64,000 bases of DNA from SG8-38 sp041576815 (GTDB lineage Bacteria; Myxococcota_A; Polyangia; Polyangiales; Houyiibacteriaceae): assembly GCA_041576815.1 (NCBI GenBank), contig JBFGKE010000015.1, positions 10,004 to 74,003 on the forward strand. Reading direction: 5' to 3'. Both the position numbers and the translations under genes were made by a program. Under the pieces are notes generated by a model. That model saw only the letters and a list, made by a program, of their open reading frames with translations. It was not told where the DNA came from and made no database searches. The stretch's first letter is position 1. The number at the start of each line of letters is the position of its first letter. Positions 52,609 to 60,832 of the stretch are shown here, piece by piece.

Positions 52609-53868
52609 ATGAATCGATCGCTTTTGGCGTCGGTGATCGCGGTCGTCGTTTGGGTCGGCTGTGACTCGACCAGCCCGGGAGAAGGCCCGGTTCGGTTGGG
52701 GGATCTGCCGAGCATTTGCGGCGAGGCGGGCGCGCCTTCGGGATGCGGCGAGCCGTGTTTGAGCGACTCCACATGCGGCGCGGGCACGTTTTGCGACAAC
52801 GCAACGTGCATTGCGGTGTGCACGCCGCAGGGCGGACAGTGCGGGTCGACGGGTGAGTGCATCGCCAACGGCCGCTGCGTACCGGTGTTCGGAGACGGGG
52901 GGGTCACCTCCGATGGCTCGGTGTGTGGGGAGCTCGAGGTCAATACCGACCGCGTCATTCCGAACATCATGATCATCGTCGACCGGAGCGGCAGTATGCG
53001 GCGCGACTTCGAAGGCGACTGCCCCTTTCTCGGCAACGGTTGCCCGAGCTCGGGGACGCCCAACCCGGACTATGACCAGGGACGGTGGGACGCGGTCGAG
53101 CAGGCCCTCGTGGGGACTGACGGTTTGGTTCGGAGGCTGGATGCCATTGCGCGCTTCGGCCTGACCCTCTACTGGAAGCCGGGCGAGGATCCACCCGCGA
53201 TGTCGGATGGCGACATGTGCGCGAGCACCGACGGTGTCGCGTTTGGTCAAGGCCTCGACAATGCCGACGCGATCGCACTGAGCTTCGCGGCGAACGACCC
53301 GAATGGATACACGCCTACGGCGGAGGCGATCGAGTCCGTGACCGACTCACTGATCGTGCAGCCACCACCCGAAGGGCCGACCGTGTATCTGCTTGCAACC
53401 GATGGGCTGCCGAATGGGTGCGACCAAGATGGAGAGGCGCTCGATCGCAACAACAGTGTCGACGCGGTCGAACGGGCGTTTGGCCGCGGCATCGAGACCT
53501 ACGTGCTCGGCGTGAACTTCGATGACGCGCACCTGCAGGATCTCGCCAACGCGGGCCGCGGCGTAGCCTCGGGCGCGACGCTTTGGACAGCGGACAGCGT
53601 GGCGGAGCTGCAGACCGCGCTCGAACAAATCGTCGGTCAGAACATCCCGTGCACGGTCAGCCTCACCGACGGCACCATCGACACCGCGCAAGCGTGCGAG
53701 GGCGAGCTTCGACTGAACGGCGAGCTCCTCACCTGCAACGACGCCGAGCGGGGCTGGCGCGCGATCGACGGCAACACCGTCGAGCTCACCGGCTCCGCGT
53801 GCCTCGACTGGCGCCGCGGCAACGCCGACCTCGAAGCCGTCTTCCCCTGCTACGTCCTAGTGCAGTAG
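52609..53868 (+). CDS. Secreted VWA-domain protein with Cys-rich N-terminus
   Basis: The 419-residue protein starts MNRSLLASVIAVVVWVGCDST, a hydrophobic signal ending in a possible lipidation Cys. A Cys-rich region follows (12 Cys in about 60 residues, including CGEPCLSDSTCGAGTFCDN and CIAVCTPQGGQCGS), probably disulphide-bonded. The VWA domain has a complete metal site: DRSGSM, a Thr in TPTAEAIESV and Asp in LATDGLPNG. A second domain after about residue 345 (CTVSLTDGTIDTAQACEGEL) ends the protein. VWA proteins bind ligands through the metal; the partner is unknown. Such Cys-rich VWA proteins are common in myxobacteria. Confidence 0.8.
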   Translation: MNRSLLASVIAVVVWVGCDSTSPGEGPVRLGDLPSICGEAGAPSGCGEPCLSDSTCGAGTFCDNATCIAVCTPQGGQCGSTGECIANGRCVPVFGDGGVTSDGSVCGELEVNTDRVIPNIMIIVDRSGSMRRDFEGDCPFLGNGCPSSGTPNPDYDQGRWDAVEQALVGTDGLVRRLDAIARFGLTLYWKPGEDPPAMSDGDMCASTDGVAFGQGLDNADAIALSFAANDPNGYTPTAEAIESVTDSLIVQPPPEGPTVYLLATDGLPNGCDQDGEALDRNNSVDAVERAFGRGIETYVLGVNFDDAHLQDLANAGRGVASGATLWTADSVAELQTALEQIVGQNIPCTVSLTDGTIDTAQACEGELRLNGELLTCNDAERGWRAIDGNTVELTGSACLDWRRGNADLEAVFPCYVLVQ

Positions 53869-53885
53869 GGCCTGCCCGATCACCC

Positions 53886-54878
53886 CTACTTCTTCAGCAC
53901 TTCCTGCACTCTGTTGAGGAGGGAGCGGGAGTACATCCGGCCGACCAGGGATTCTCTGGCTTTGTATTGGACCGCTTCCCACTGACGCTGCGCGCGGAAG
54001 AGGTTGACCACTTTCAGGCGTTGCGAAAGCGTCTTCGCTGCTTCGTCGTCGATTTTGCGGCTCTCCGCTTGAATGGCTGCCTCGGTTTCGGCGGAGACCT
54101 CGTCGAGGTACTTCTGAGCCTCGGGGGGTAGCGTATCCAGGTGCTCCTTGCGGATCACGAAGGCGCCGCTGACGATTCCGCCCGCCTGCTTGGCCATGGT
54201 CTTCAGCTTCGTGTGCCACTGAAACGCGAGCACGCCCACCGACGACGCGATGACCGTGTCGATGATGCCCGTCTGAAGACCCGAGTATACCTCAGGCAGA
54301 TTCAGCAACACGCCGTTGGCGCCCGCGGCCTTGATGAACGCACGCATCGTGGCCGAGTCCCTCCACACCCAGGGCCGCACGTTTTGAAGGTCGGACGGCG
54401 CGAAGATCTTGCTCGCAGAGAAAATCCGCGTCTTGCCCGCATCACCCCAGGCGACGAGCTTGTAGCCTGCTTTGTCGAACAGCGCTTCGAGCTGGGGGGC
54501 GAGGTCCTCGCGCACCGAATCGAGCTCGGGGTAGCTTCGAATCAGCCCCGGCGCTTCGAGCACGAGCACCTGACGCACGAGCGCGGACAGGCCCGTCGAG
54601 GTGATCAGTGCACCGTCGAGCTGACCAACGCGCATCTTCCGCACGACGGTGATCTCGTCCCCTGCGACCCCGCCGTAGTACATCTTCATGTTGACTTGCC
54701 CGTTGGTCGCCTCCTTCATCCCGATCTTGAGCTTCTGATACTCGTCGCCGAGCGGTGACTGCCGCGGCGCAAGGGTCGCGATGCGAAGCTGGTGGGCCGC
54801 CTCCGCGCGGGCTTGAGTGGTGAACGAGTCCCCGCTGATGAGAAGACCGAGGGCGAGCAAGAGCAGAATGTGGCGCAT
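53886..54878 (-). CDS. TRAP-type substrate-binding protein (DctP family), orphan
   Basis: The 330-residue protein has a signal peptide (MRHILLLLALGLLISGDSFTTQARA) and DctP-fold segments: LRIATLAPRQSPLGDEYQKLKIGMKEATNGQVNMKMYYGG, VRKMRVGQLDGALITSTGL, WGDAGKTRIFSASK, and SGLQTGIIDTVIASSVGVLAFQWH. The Arg that contacts carboxylate ligands in this family probably corresponds to Arg in VRPWVWRDS. TRAP binding proteins feed a DctQ/DctM permease, but neither gene is in the window. An Ala-rich helical tail ends the protein. A promoter with TATATC five bases before the ATG suggests a leaderless mRNA. Confidence 0.85.
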   Translation of the reverse strand: MRHILLLLALGLLISGDSFTTQARAEAAHQLRIATLAPRQSPLGDEYQKLKIGMKEATNGQVNMKMYYGGVAGDEITVVRKMRVGQLDGALITSTGLSALVRQVLVLEAPGLIRSYPELDSVREDLAPQLEALFDKAGYKLVAWGDAGKTRIFSASKIFAPSDLQNVRPWVWRDSATMRAFIKAAGANGVLLNLPEVYSGLQTGIIDTVIASSVGVLAFQWHTKLKTMAKQAGGIVSGAFVIRKEHLDTLPPEAQKYLDEVSAETEAAIQAESRKIDDEAAKTLSQRLKVVNLFRAQRQWEAVQYKARESLVGRMYSRSLLNRVQEVLKK

Positions 54879-54883
54879 CGGGG

Positions 54884-54913
54884 GATATAAACAGGAAAGG
54901 TCCCGGACTTCAA
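54884..54913 (-). promoter_or_regulatory. Promoter of the DctP-like gene, leaderless type
   Basis: TTGAAG (54908-54913), an 18-bp spacer and TATATC (54884-54889) lie on the minus strand. The hexamer ends 5 nt before the ATG at 54878, with CCCCG between, so there is no room for a Shine-Dalgarno sequence. Confidence 0.5.
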
Positions 54914-54925
54914 CCGGGCATTCAC

Positions 54926-55759
54926 CTAGACCGATACGCCGAAGTCGCGAAGCGCCTCATTAAGAGTCACTTTCTTGTCGGTGCTCTCTTTGCGCTTTCC
55001 TATGATCAGGGCGACTGGAATCTGATAATCGCCGGCCGGGAACCCTTTGGCGCGGGTGCCTGGAATGACGACGGACCGGGGTGGCACATAGCCCTTCATC
55101 TCGAGCGGCTCGGATCCGGTCACGTCGATGATCTTCGTGCTGGCGGTGATCACGACGTTTGCGCCGAGAACCGCTTCTTCACCGATGCGGGAGCCCTCGA
55201 CCACGATGGCGCGCGAGCCTATGAAGGCGCCGTCTTCGACGATGACCGGCGTCGCACCGGGCGGCTCGAGGACACCGCCAAGCCCGACCCCGCCCGAGAG
55301 GTGCACGCCTTTACCGACCTGCGCGCACGAACCGACGGTCGCCCACGTGTCGACCATCGACCCGGCGCCGACGTACGCTCCGATGTTGACGTAGCCCGGC
55401 ATCAGAATGCTTCCGGGCTCCATGTGGGCTCCGTATCGAACGGTCCCTGGCGGGACCACGCGAACCCCCTGCTTGTCGAGGTTCTTCTTGAGCGGGATCT
55501 TGTCGTGGTACTCGTAGGCACCGACGACCACGCGCTCCATGCCGCGAATCCCGAAGTAGAGGAGGATCGCCTGCTTCGTCCAGGCATGCACGGTCCACTC
55601 GCCGTCGTCTCCGCGGGTCGCCACGCGAAGCTTGCCCTCGTCGAGCAGCTCGATCGTCTCCTCGACGGCAAACCGGTACTGCCCATCCTCGAGCTTCGAG
55701 CGGTCCTCGAAGGCTTCCTCGATCAGAGGGCGAAGCTCGGTTTCACGCGAGTTGGCCAT
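54926..55759 (-). CDS. dapD: 2,3,4,5-tetrahydropyridine-2,6-dicarboxylate N-succinyltransferase
   Basis: The 277-residue hexapeptide-repeat enzyme succinylates tetrahydrodipicolinate in the succinylase branch of lysine/diaminopimelate synthesis. The N-terminal domain (IEEAFEDRSKLEDGQY) is followed by the left-handed beta-helix (GSILMPGYVNIGAYVGAGSMVDTWATVGSCAQVG, VHLSGGVGLGGVLEP) and the C-terminal CoA-binding region (IPGTRAKGFPAGDYQIPVALIIGKR). ATG 55759 shares its A with the ndk stop (TGATG). A GTG one codon upstream is also in frame. It ends the sucC-to-dapD operon, with asd, two pathway steps earlier, at 8.3 kb. Confidence 0.96.
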   Translation of the reverse strand: MANSRETELRPLIEEAFEDRSKLEDGQYRFAVEETIELLDEGKLRVATRGDDGEWTVHAWTKQAILLYFGIRGMERVVVGAYEYHDKIPLKKNLDKQGVRVVPPGTVRYGAHMEPGSILMPGYVNIGAYVGAGSMVDTWATVGSCAQVGKGVHLSGGVGLGGVLEPPGATPVIVEDGAFIGSRAIVVEGSRIGEEAVLGANVVITASTKIIDVTGSEPLEMKGYVPPRSVVIPGTRAKGFPAGDYQIPVALIIGKRKESTDKKVTLNEALRDFGVSV

Positions 55760-56181
55760 CACGACCGGAGCAAGTATTCGGGAAAGAAATAGGCGACCTC
55801 GATTTTGCCGTTTTCCAAGCTGTCGGAGCCGTGGCAGGCGTTTTCGCCGATGTCCGTGCCATAGGCCTTGCGAATGGTGCCGTCATCGGCGTCGGCAGGA
55901 TTGGTCGCGCCCATCAGTGCCCGGTAGCGCGCGACCGCGTCGTCGCCCTGGAGTGCGCTCACGACCACCGGGCCACGTGTCATGAACTCGACGAGCTCGC
56001 CGAAAAACGGCCGCTCCTTGTGAACCTCGTAGAACCCCTCCGCCTGGGCCCGGCTCAGGTGGAGCATGCGCATGCCGACGATTTCGAGGCCCGCGCCTTG
56101 AATCATCGCGAGGATGTTTCCGATGTTGTGCTGCTCGACGGCGTCGGGCTTGATGATGCTGAGGGTCCGTTCGACGGCCAT
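55759..56181 (-). CDS. ndk: Nucleoside diphosphate kinase
   Basis: The 140-residue enzyme transfers the gamma-phosphate between nucleoside di- and triphosphates through phospho-His117 (NACHGSDS). MAVERTLSIIKPDAVEQ begins the protein and follows a GAGGAG ribosome-binding site, so I use ATG 56181 rather than a longer open frame. The GATNPADADDGTIRKAYG loop is standard. 13 bp after the hydrolase gene, coupled to dapD. Confidence 0.97.
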   Translation of the reverse strand: MAVERTLSIIKPDAVEQHNIGNILAMIQGAGLEIVGMRMLHLSRAQAEGFYEVHKERPFFGELVEFMTRGPVVVSALQGDDAVARYRALMGATNPADADDGTIRKAYGTDIGENACHGSDSLENGKIEVAYFFPEYLLRS

Positions 56182-56194
56182 GTGCGCTCCTCTG

Positions 56195-57094
56195 CTATTG
56201 CGGCGCGTTTGTAGCGCGTTTTGGATGCTCGGCAATCTCCTTCGCGAAGGCTGCGATGTGAGCCGAGATCACGGCCGGGTGCTCCTCTTGAAGGAAGTGC
56301 CGCGCGTCGACCATGTGCTCTTCGCGAAGGGGAAACGCTTGCCGAATGTAGTCGAGCTGCGATTTTGGAATCGCGATCTCCTGCTCGCCCCACACGAGCT
56401 GCATGGGTTTGTCGATCGCCAGCAGCCCGTCCCGCAAGTAGTCGCGGTGCTTCTCCGTGAGGTCGAAGCCGTCCATGATCGAGAGAAAGCTTCGGTGACC
56501 GCCGTTGTTCTTGAGTAGGTAGATGTAGCTTTCGACGACGTCTTCGTCGATCGCGTCGGGGTTCTTGACCCCGCTATATCGAAAGAGTGGGAGCATCATT
56601 CGGACGTTCATCGTGGAAAACACGACGTGACGCATGACGGGCGTGCGAAACGTCCACATCGGAAACGGCGGCTTGAAATCGGCCACGTCGAGGAGCGTGT
56701 TCGTCACGGTGATCGAGCGGACCTTCATCGGGTTTTGAATCGCCCACTCGGCGCCGATGGGGCCCGCGACGTCGTGAAGGACCAGATGAACCGGGGGCAA
56801 ATGAAGCGCATCGACCACCCGGCCGACCCACGTCGCGAGCGCATGCCAGTCGTAGTCGATGTCGGCGGGCTTGTCGCTCAGCCCGACGCCTGGGAAATCG
56901 AAGCTCACCGCACGGAGCCCGTGCCCGGCGAGCTCTGGAAGCATTTTTCGGAACAGGAACGAGCTCGACGGAACCCCGTGCAACAAGAGAACGGGGTCTC
57001 CGTCGCCCTCCTCGCGGACGAAGATGTGCCGATCATCGACGACGATTCGTTTGCCCGCCGCTTCGTGTTCCTCGACCAGCCTCGGCTTCCGCAT
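56195..57094 (-). CDS. Alpha/beta hydrolase of the haloalkane dehalogenase / epoxide hydrolase type
   Basis: From ATG 57094 (GAGG upstream) the product has 299 residues. HGVPSSSFLFRKM holds the oxyanion loop, and the nucleophile elbow is LHDVAGPIG, with Asp where esterases have Ser, as in haloalkane dehalogenases and epoxide hydrolases. The catalytic His lies in DARHFLQEEHP near the C-terminus, and Asp/Glu in VWGEQEIAIP could be the acid. Substrate unknown. The open frame extends further upstream only as a shadow of mdh. It lies 31 bp after mdh and 13 bp before ndk, so it is expressed with central-metabolism genes. Confidence 0.85.
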   Translation of the reverse strand: MRKPRLVEEHEAAGKRIVVDDRHIFVREEGDGDPVLLLHGVPSSSFLFRKMLPELAGHGLRAVSFDFPGVGLSDKPADIDYDWHALATWVGRVVDALHLPPVHLVLHDVAGPIGAEWAIQNPMKVRSITVTNTLLDVADFKPPFPMWTFRTPVMRHVVFSTMNVRMMLPLFRYSGVKNPDAIDEDVVESYIYLLKNNGGHRSFLSIMDGFDLTEKHRDYLRDGLLAIDKPMQLVWGEQEIAIPKSQLDYIRQAFPLREEHMVDARHFLQEEHPAVISAHIAAFAKEIAEHPKRATNAPQ

Positions 57095-57125
57095 CCCGCA
57101 CCGCCTCGTGAAGCTCGGCCGAAGC

Positions 57126-58109
57126 CTAAACCAAATGCGCGACGGCGGCAGCTTCTTCCTGAAGCTCGGTCGCCGTGGCGTCCATCCTCGCGCGGCTGAA
57201 GTCGTTGATGTCGAGTCCCTGGACGATCGACCAGCGGCCGCCGCTGCAGGTGCACGGGAAACCATACACGAGGCCCTCGGGCACTCCGTAGCTGCCATCG
57301 GAAGGCACGGCCATCGACGCCCAGTCGCCGTCTTGGGTGCCGAGGTGCCAATCGCGAACGTGGTCGATCGCTGCGTTCGCCGCGGAGGCGGCGCTCGAAA
57401 GCCCACGCGCTTCGATGATTTCCTTGCCGCGCTGCTGCACGGTGGGGATGAAGTCGTTCTCGATCCAACGCTGATCGTCGATCATCCCGGCAATGCTCTT
57501 GCCGTCGATTTGGGCGTTGAAGAGGTCGGGGTACTGGGTCGCCGAGTGGTTGCCCCAGATCGTCACCTTCTTGATGTCCGAAACGTCGCGCCCGGTCTTT
57601 GCAGCGACCTGAGATATCGCCCTGTTTTGGTCGAGGCGCACCATGGCAGTGAAGCACCTCGGATCGAGGTCAGGTGCGTTCTTCATCGCGATGTACGCGT
57701 TGGTGTTGGCCGGATTGCCGACCACGAGCACCTTCACGGTCCGGCTCGCGACGTCGCTCAGCGCCTTGCCTTGTCCGGTGAAGATCGCGCCGTTGGCCTC
57801 GAGCAGATCCTTGCGAAGCATGCCCTTGCCGCGCGGCCGCGCTCCGACCAGAAGCGCAATGTCGGCGTCTTTGAAGCCCACGGCGGGATTGTCGCTCGCC
57901 TCCATGCCTGCGAGCGTCGGAAAAGCACAATCCTCGAGCTCCATCATCACACCGCTGACCGCTTTCATGGCGGGCGGAATGTCGACGAGCTGGAGGATGA
58001 CCGGCTGGTCGCTGCCGAGCATCTCGCCCGCGGCGATCCTGAAAAGCAGGCTGTAGCCAATCTGGCCTGCGGCGCCCGTGACCGCGACACGCATTGGTTT
58101 CTTCGACAT
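57126..58109 (-). CDS. mdh: Malate dehydrogenase
   Basis: The 327-residue NAD(P)-dependent enzyme oxidises malate to oxaloacetate. VAVTGAAGQIGYSLLFRIAAGEMLG binds the nucleotide, GARPRGKGMLRKDLLEAN holds the substrate Arg residues, VGNPANTNAYIAM follows, and the catalytic His188 is in WGNHSATQYPD. This is the longer 'cytosolic/chloroplast' type of bacterial Mdh. An AAGGAG site precedes ATG 58109. It follows sucD by 24 bp. Confidence 0.97.
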   Translation of the reverse strand: MSKKPMRVAVTGAAGQIGYSLLFRIAAGEMLGSDQPVILQLVDIPPAMKAVSGVMMELEDCAFPTLAGMEASDNPAVGFKDADIALLVGARPRGKGMLRKDLLEANGAIFTGQGKALSDVASRTVKVLVVGNPANTNAYIAMKNAPDLDPRCFTAMVRLDQNRAISQVAAKTGRDVSDIKKVTIWGNHSATQYPDLFNAQIDGKSIAGMIDDQRWIENDFIPTVQQRGKEIIEARGLSSAASAANAAIDHVRDWHLGTQDGDWASMAVPSDGSYGVPEGLVYGFPCTCSGGRWSIVQGLDINDFSRARMDATATELQEEAAAVAHLV

Positions 58110-58133
58110 CGTTTTCTCCTTGAGCTGTGTTCG

Positions 58134-59003
58134 CTAGAGAAGGCTTTGCATGGTGGTGCCCATGTCGGAGGGCGTCGGCGCTACCTTCACGCCGGCGTCT
58201 TCCAGGGCTTCGATTTTCGCGTCAGCGGTTCCTTTGCCACCGCTGATGATCGCGCCGGCATGGCCCATCCGCTTGCCCGGCGGTGCCGTCCGTCCGGCGA
58301 TGAAGCCGGCGACGGGCTTGCGGAAGTTGGCCTTGATCCAGGCCGCGGCTTGCTCTTCGGCGTTGCCCCCAATCTCGCCGATGAGGATCACGCCGTCAGT
58401 GTCGGGATCGTCGTTCAACAGCTTCAAGACGTCGATGAAGTCGGTGCCGTTGATCGGGTCGCCGCCGATGCCCACCGCCGTGCTCTGGCCGATGCCGAGC
58501 GCGGTGAGCTGCCCGACGGCTTCGTAGGTGAGCGTGCCGCTCTTCGAGACGACACCGATTCGCCCGGCCTTGTGGACGTGTCCAGGCATGATGCCGATCT
58601 TGCACTGGTCGGGTGTTATGACGCCCGGGCAGTTCGGCCCGATCAAGCGCGTCTTGTCCTGCGAATCTAGCACGCGCCGCACCTTGATCATGTCCATGAC
58701 CGGAATGCCCTCGGTGATGCAGACCACCAGAGGCACCTCGGCATCCACGGCTTCCAAAATCGCGTCGCCTGCGAAAGGCGGCGGCACGAAGATGCAAGAC
58801 GCGTTGGCGCCCGTCTGCTTCACGACCTCGCGCACCGTGTTGAACACGGGCACGTCCATCAGAGACGTGCCGCCTTTGCCGGGGGTGCAGCCCGCGACGA
58901 CGCGCGTGCCGTACGCCAACATCTGCTCCGTGTGAAACTGGCCGACGCTGCCGGTCATGCCCTGCACCACGAGCCTGGTGCCTTTGTCTACGAGAATCGA
59001 CAT
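58134..59003 (-). CDS. sucD: Succinyl-CoA synthetase, alpha subunit
   Basis: The 289-residue subunit binds CoA (GTRLVVQGMTGSVGQFHTEQM, AGCTPGKGG) and carries the phospho-histidine His248 in GKRMGHAGAII. GPNCPGVITPDQCKIGIMPG is the conserved CoA/phosphate loop. With SucC it makes ATP or GTP from succinyl-CoA in the TCA cycle. 4 bp after sucC. Confidence 0.97.
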   Translation of the reverse strand: MSILVDKGTRLVVQGMTGSVGQFHTEQMLAYGTRVVAGCTPGKGGTSLMDVPVFNTVREVVKQTGANASCIFVPPPFAGDAILEAVDAEVPLVVCITEGIPVMDMIKVRRVLDSQDKTRLIGPNCPGVITPDQCKIGIMPGHVHKAGRIGVVSKSGTLTYEAVGQLTALGIGQSTAVGIGGDPINGTDFIDVLKLLNDDPDTDGVILIGEIGGNAEEQAAAWIKANFRKPVAGFIAGRTAPPGKRMGHAGAIISGGKGTADAKIEALEDAGVKVAPTPSDMGTTMQSLL

Positions 59004-59007
59004 CGCC

Positions 59008-60186
59008 CTATCCCTTTGCCAGCTCGACGATCTTTTGTGCGCCCTCGGCCATGGTGGCGGCGGACGTGATGGCCAAACCCGACGCGTCTAGGATCTTTCG
59101 GCCCTCTTCGACTTTCGTTCCTTCGAGGCGAACGACGAGCGGCACCTCGAGGCCGAGCTCTTTGGTTGCGGCGACGACACCGTTGGCGATGGTGTCGCAG
59201 CGCATGATGCCACCGAAGATGTTGACGAAGATGCCTTGAACCGTTTCCGACTGCAGGATGATGCGAAACGCCTTGGTGACCGCCTCTTGGCTCGCACCGC
59301 CACCGACGTCCAAGAAGTTCGCCGGCTCGCCGCCGTAATACTTGATGGTGTCCATCGTGCTCATTGCGAGACCGGCGCCGTTGACGAGGCATCCGATGTT
59401 GCCGTCGAGCTGAATGAAAGACAACCCCGCTTCTTTGGCTTCTGTTTCCGTCGGTGCCTCTTCGGAGAGGTCGCGAACCGAGTCCCAATAGTCCGCATGA
59501 CGAAACTCGGCGTTCGAATCGAAGTTCACCTTGGCGTCGAGCGCGATGACCTGCTCGTCTTCGGTGAGGATGAGCGGGTTGATCTCTGCAATCGAGCAGT
59601 CCTCTTTTTGAAAGAGCTTCGCGAGGCCGGACAGAAGCTTGCTGAAGCCCTTTCGCTCTTTCTTGCTGAGCCCGAGGCCGAATGCGAGCTGGCGAACCTG
59701 GTAGCCTTGAAGGCCCACCGCCGGGTCGATCGTGATGGTGTGAATCTTCTCGGGGTTGCTCGCGGCCACTTCTTCGATGTCCATCCCGCCTTCGGTCGAT
59801 GCCATGATCGCGACTCGACGGCTCTCCCGATCGACGACTAGCGCCAAGTACAGCTCGTTCTCGATCGCGAGGCCCTGCTCGACGAGAAGTCGCTGGACGA
59901 CTTTGCCCTCAGGGCCCGTTTGATGAGTCACGAGCGTCTTTCCGAGTATCTCGGAAGCAGCTGCCGTTGCGGCATCGACGCCCTTGACGACCTTCACGCC
60001 GCCGGCCTTGCCACGACCGCCCGCATGGATTTGCGCTTTGACGACAACGACCTCGTTGCCCGTTTCCTCGATCAGCTTTTTCGCAGCCGCGGTTGCATCG
60101 GGGACCGACATGCAGGGGATGCCTTGGGGCACCGGGATGCCGTACTTTCGGTACAGCTCTTTCGCCTGGTACTCGTGAATGTTCAC
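59008..60186 (-). CDS. sucC: Succinyl-CoA synthetase, beta subunit
   Basis: The 392-residue ATP-grasp subunit starts (GTG) VNIHEYQAKELYRKYGIPVPQG after a strong GGGAGGAGG site. VVVKAQIHAGGRGKAGGVKVV and VNGAGLAMSTMDTIKYYGGEPANFLDVGGGA are family signatures. It is the first gene of the sucC-sucD-mdh-hydrolase-ndk-dapD operon. A TATAGC (60267-60272, minus strand) lies 81 bp upstream as a possible -10 box, without a good -35 partner. Confidence 0.97.
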   Translation of the reverse strand: MNIHEYQAKELYRKYGIPVPQGIPCMSVPDATAAAKKLIEETGNEVVVVKAQIHAGGRGKAGGVKVVKGVDAATAAASEILGKTLVTHQTGPEGKVVQRLLVEQGLAIENELYLALVVDRESRRVAIMASTEGGMDIEEVAASNPEKIHTITIDPAVGLQGYQVRQLAFGLGLSKKERKGFSKLLSGLAKLFQKEDCSIAEINPLILTEDEQVIALDAKVNFDSNAEFRHADYWDSVRDLSEEAPTETEAKEAGLSFIQLDGNIGCLVNGAGLAMSTMDTIKYYGGEPANFLDVGGGASQEAVTKAFRIILQSETVQGIFVNIFGGIMRCDTIANGVVAATKELGLEVPLVVRLEGTKVEEGRKILDASGLAITSAATMAEGAQKIVELAKG

Positions 60187-60304
60187 GGCGCTTGCCTCCT
60201 CCCGGGTCGTTCGTCCAAGCAGAGCCTCGTTCGATGCGCGCGTGGGACGAGCGCCGCGGCCGCAGGGCTATAGCACGAGTAGGCGGAGGCGCCCGAGAGG
60301 AAAT

Positions 60305-60826
60305 TCAGCGTGCTTCGGCGGGTAAATCGACGAGAACGCGATGCTTCCCGACAAGCGTCGAGCGGCGAACGATCTCTTCGACTTCGCTCGAGGTCACGCC
60401 CCGGTACACGACCGCATCGCGGCGCACGAGGCTTTGCGAATCGGCGATGACCTGCTCTTGCTTCCGTGCATCGTCGGGCAGCGTCACGACGAGGTAGTGT
60501 GCGAGTCGGACGCCGAGCGCGTTCGAATCACAGACCTCGACCTCCGAAGCCCCGCCCGCGTAGAGCTTGTCGACGAACCCCTCGACGTAGTCCGGCCGCC
60601 GAACGTACCGTCTGGTTCCCGGCGCCGATAGGTACTCGCGCGCCTCGTGGAGCTCGCACTGCGCCTCTCGTAGGGCGCGGTCGACCCAGTGTTCGGCCGC
60701 GCTGCGATCGCCTTCACGGGCCGCGTCGAGCCCGCTTGCTGCGACACTCTGTCGCCAGGTGTTCACGCCCCACGCGATCGCCAGCGCCGCCGCGAACCAC
60801 AACACCTTTGGGAGAGTCAGCTGCAC
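60305..60826 (-). CDS. Membrane-anchored protein of unknown function
   Basis: The 173-residue protein has one N-terminal TM helix or uncleaved signal (KVLWFAAALAIAWGVNTW), an Ala/Glu-rich helical part with a Cys (REAQCELHEAREYL), and an alpha/beta domain (DYVEGFVDKLYAGGASEVEVCDS, ARLAHYLVVTLPDDARKQEQVIA). I do not recognise a family. It follows the next gene upstream by 6 bp, so the two are co-transcribed. Confidence 0.65.
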   Translation of the reverse strand: MQLTLPKVLWFAAALAIAWGVNTWRQSVAASGLDAAREGDRSAAEHWVDRALREAQCELHEAREYLSAPGTRRYVRRPDYVEGFVDKLYAGGASEVEVCDSNALGVRLAHYLVVTLPDDARKQEQVIADSQSLVRRDAVVYRGVTSSEVEEIVRRSTLVGKHRVLVDLPAEAR

Positions 60827-60832
60827 GTCCCC

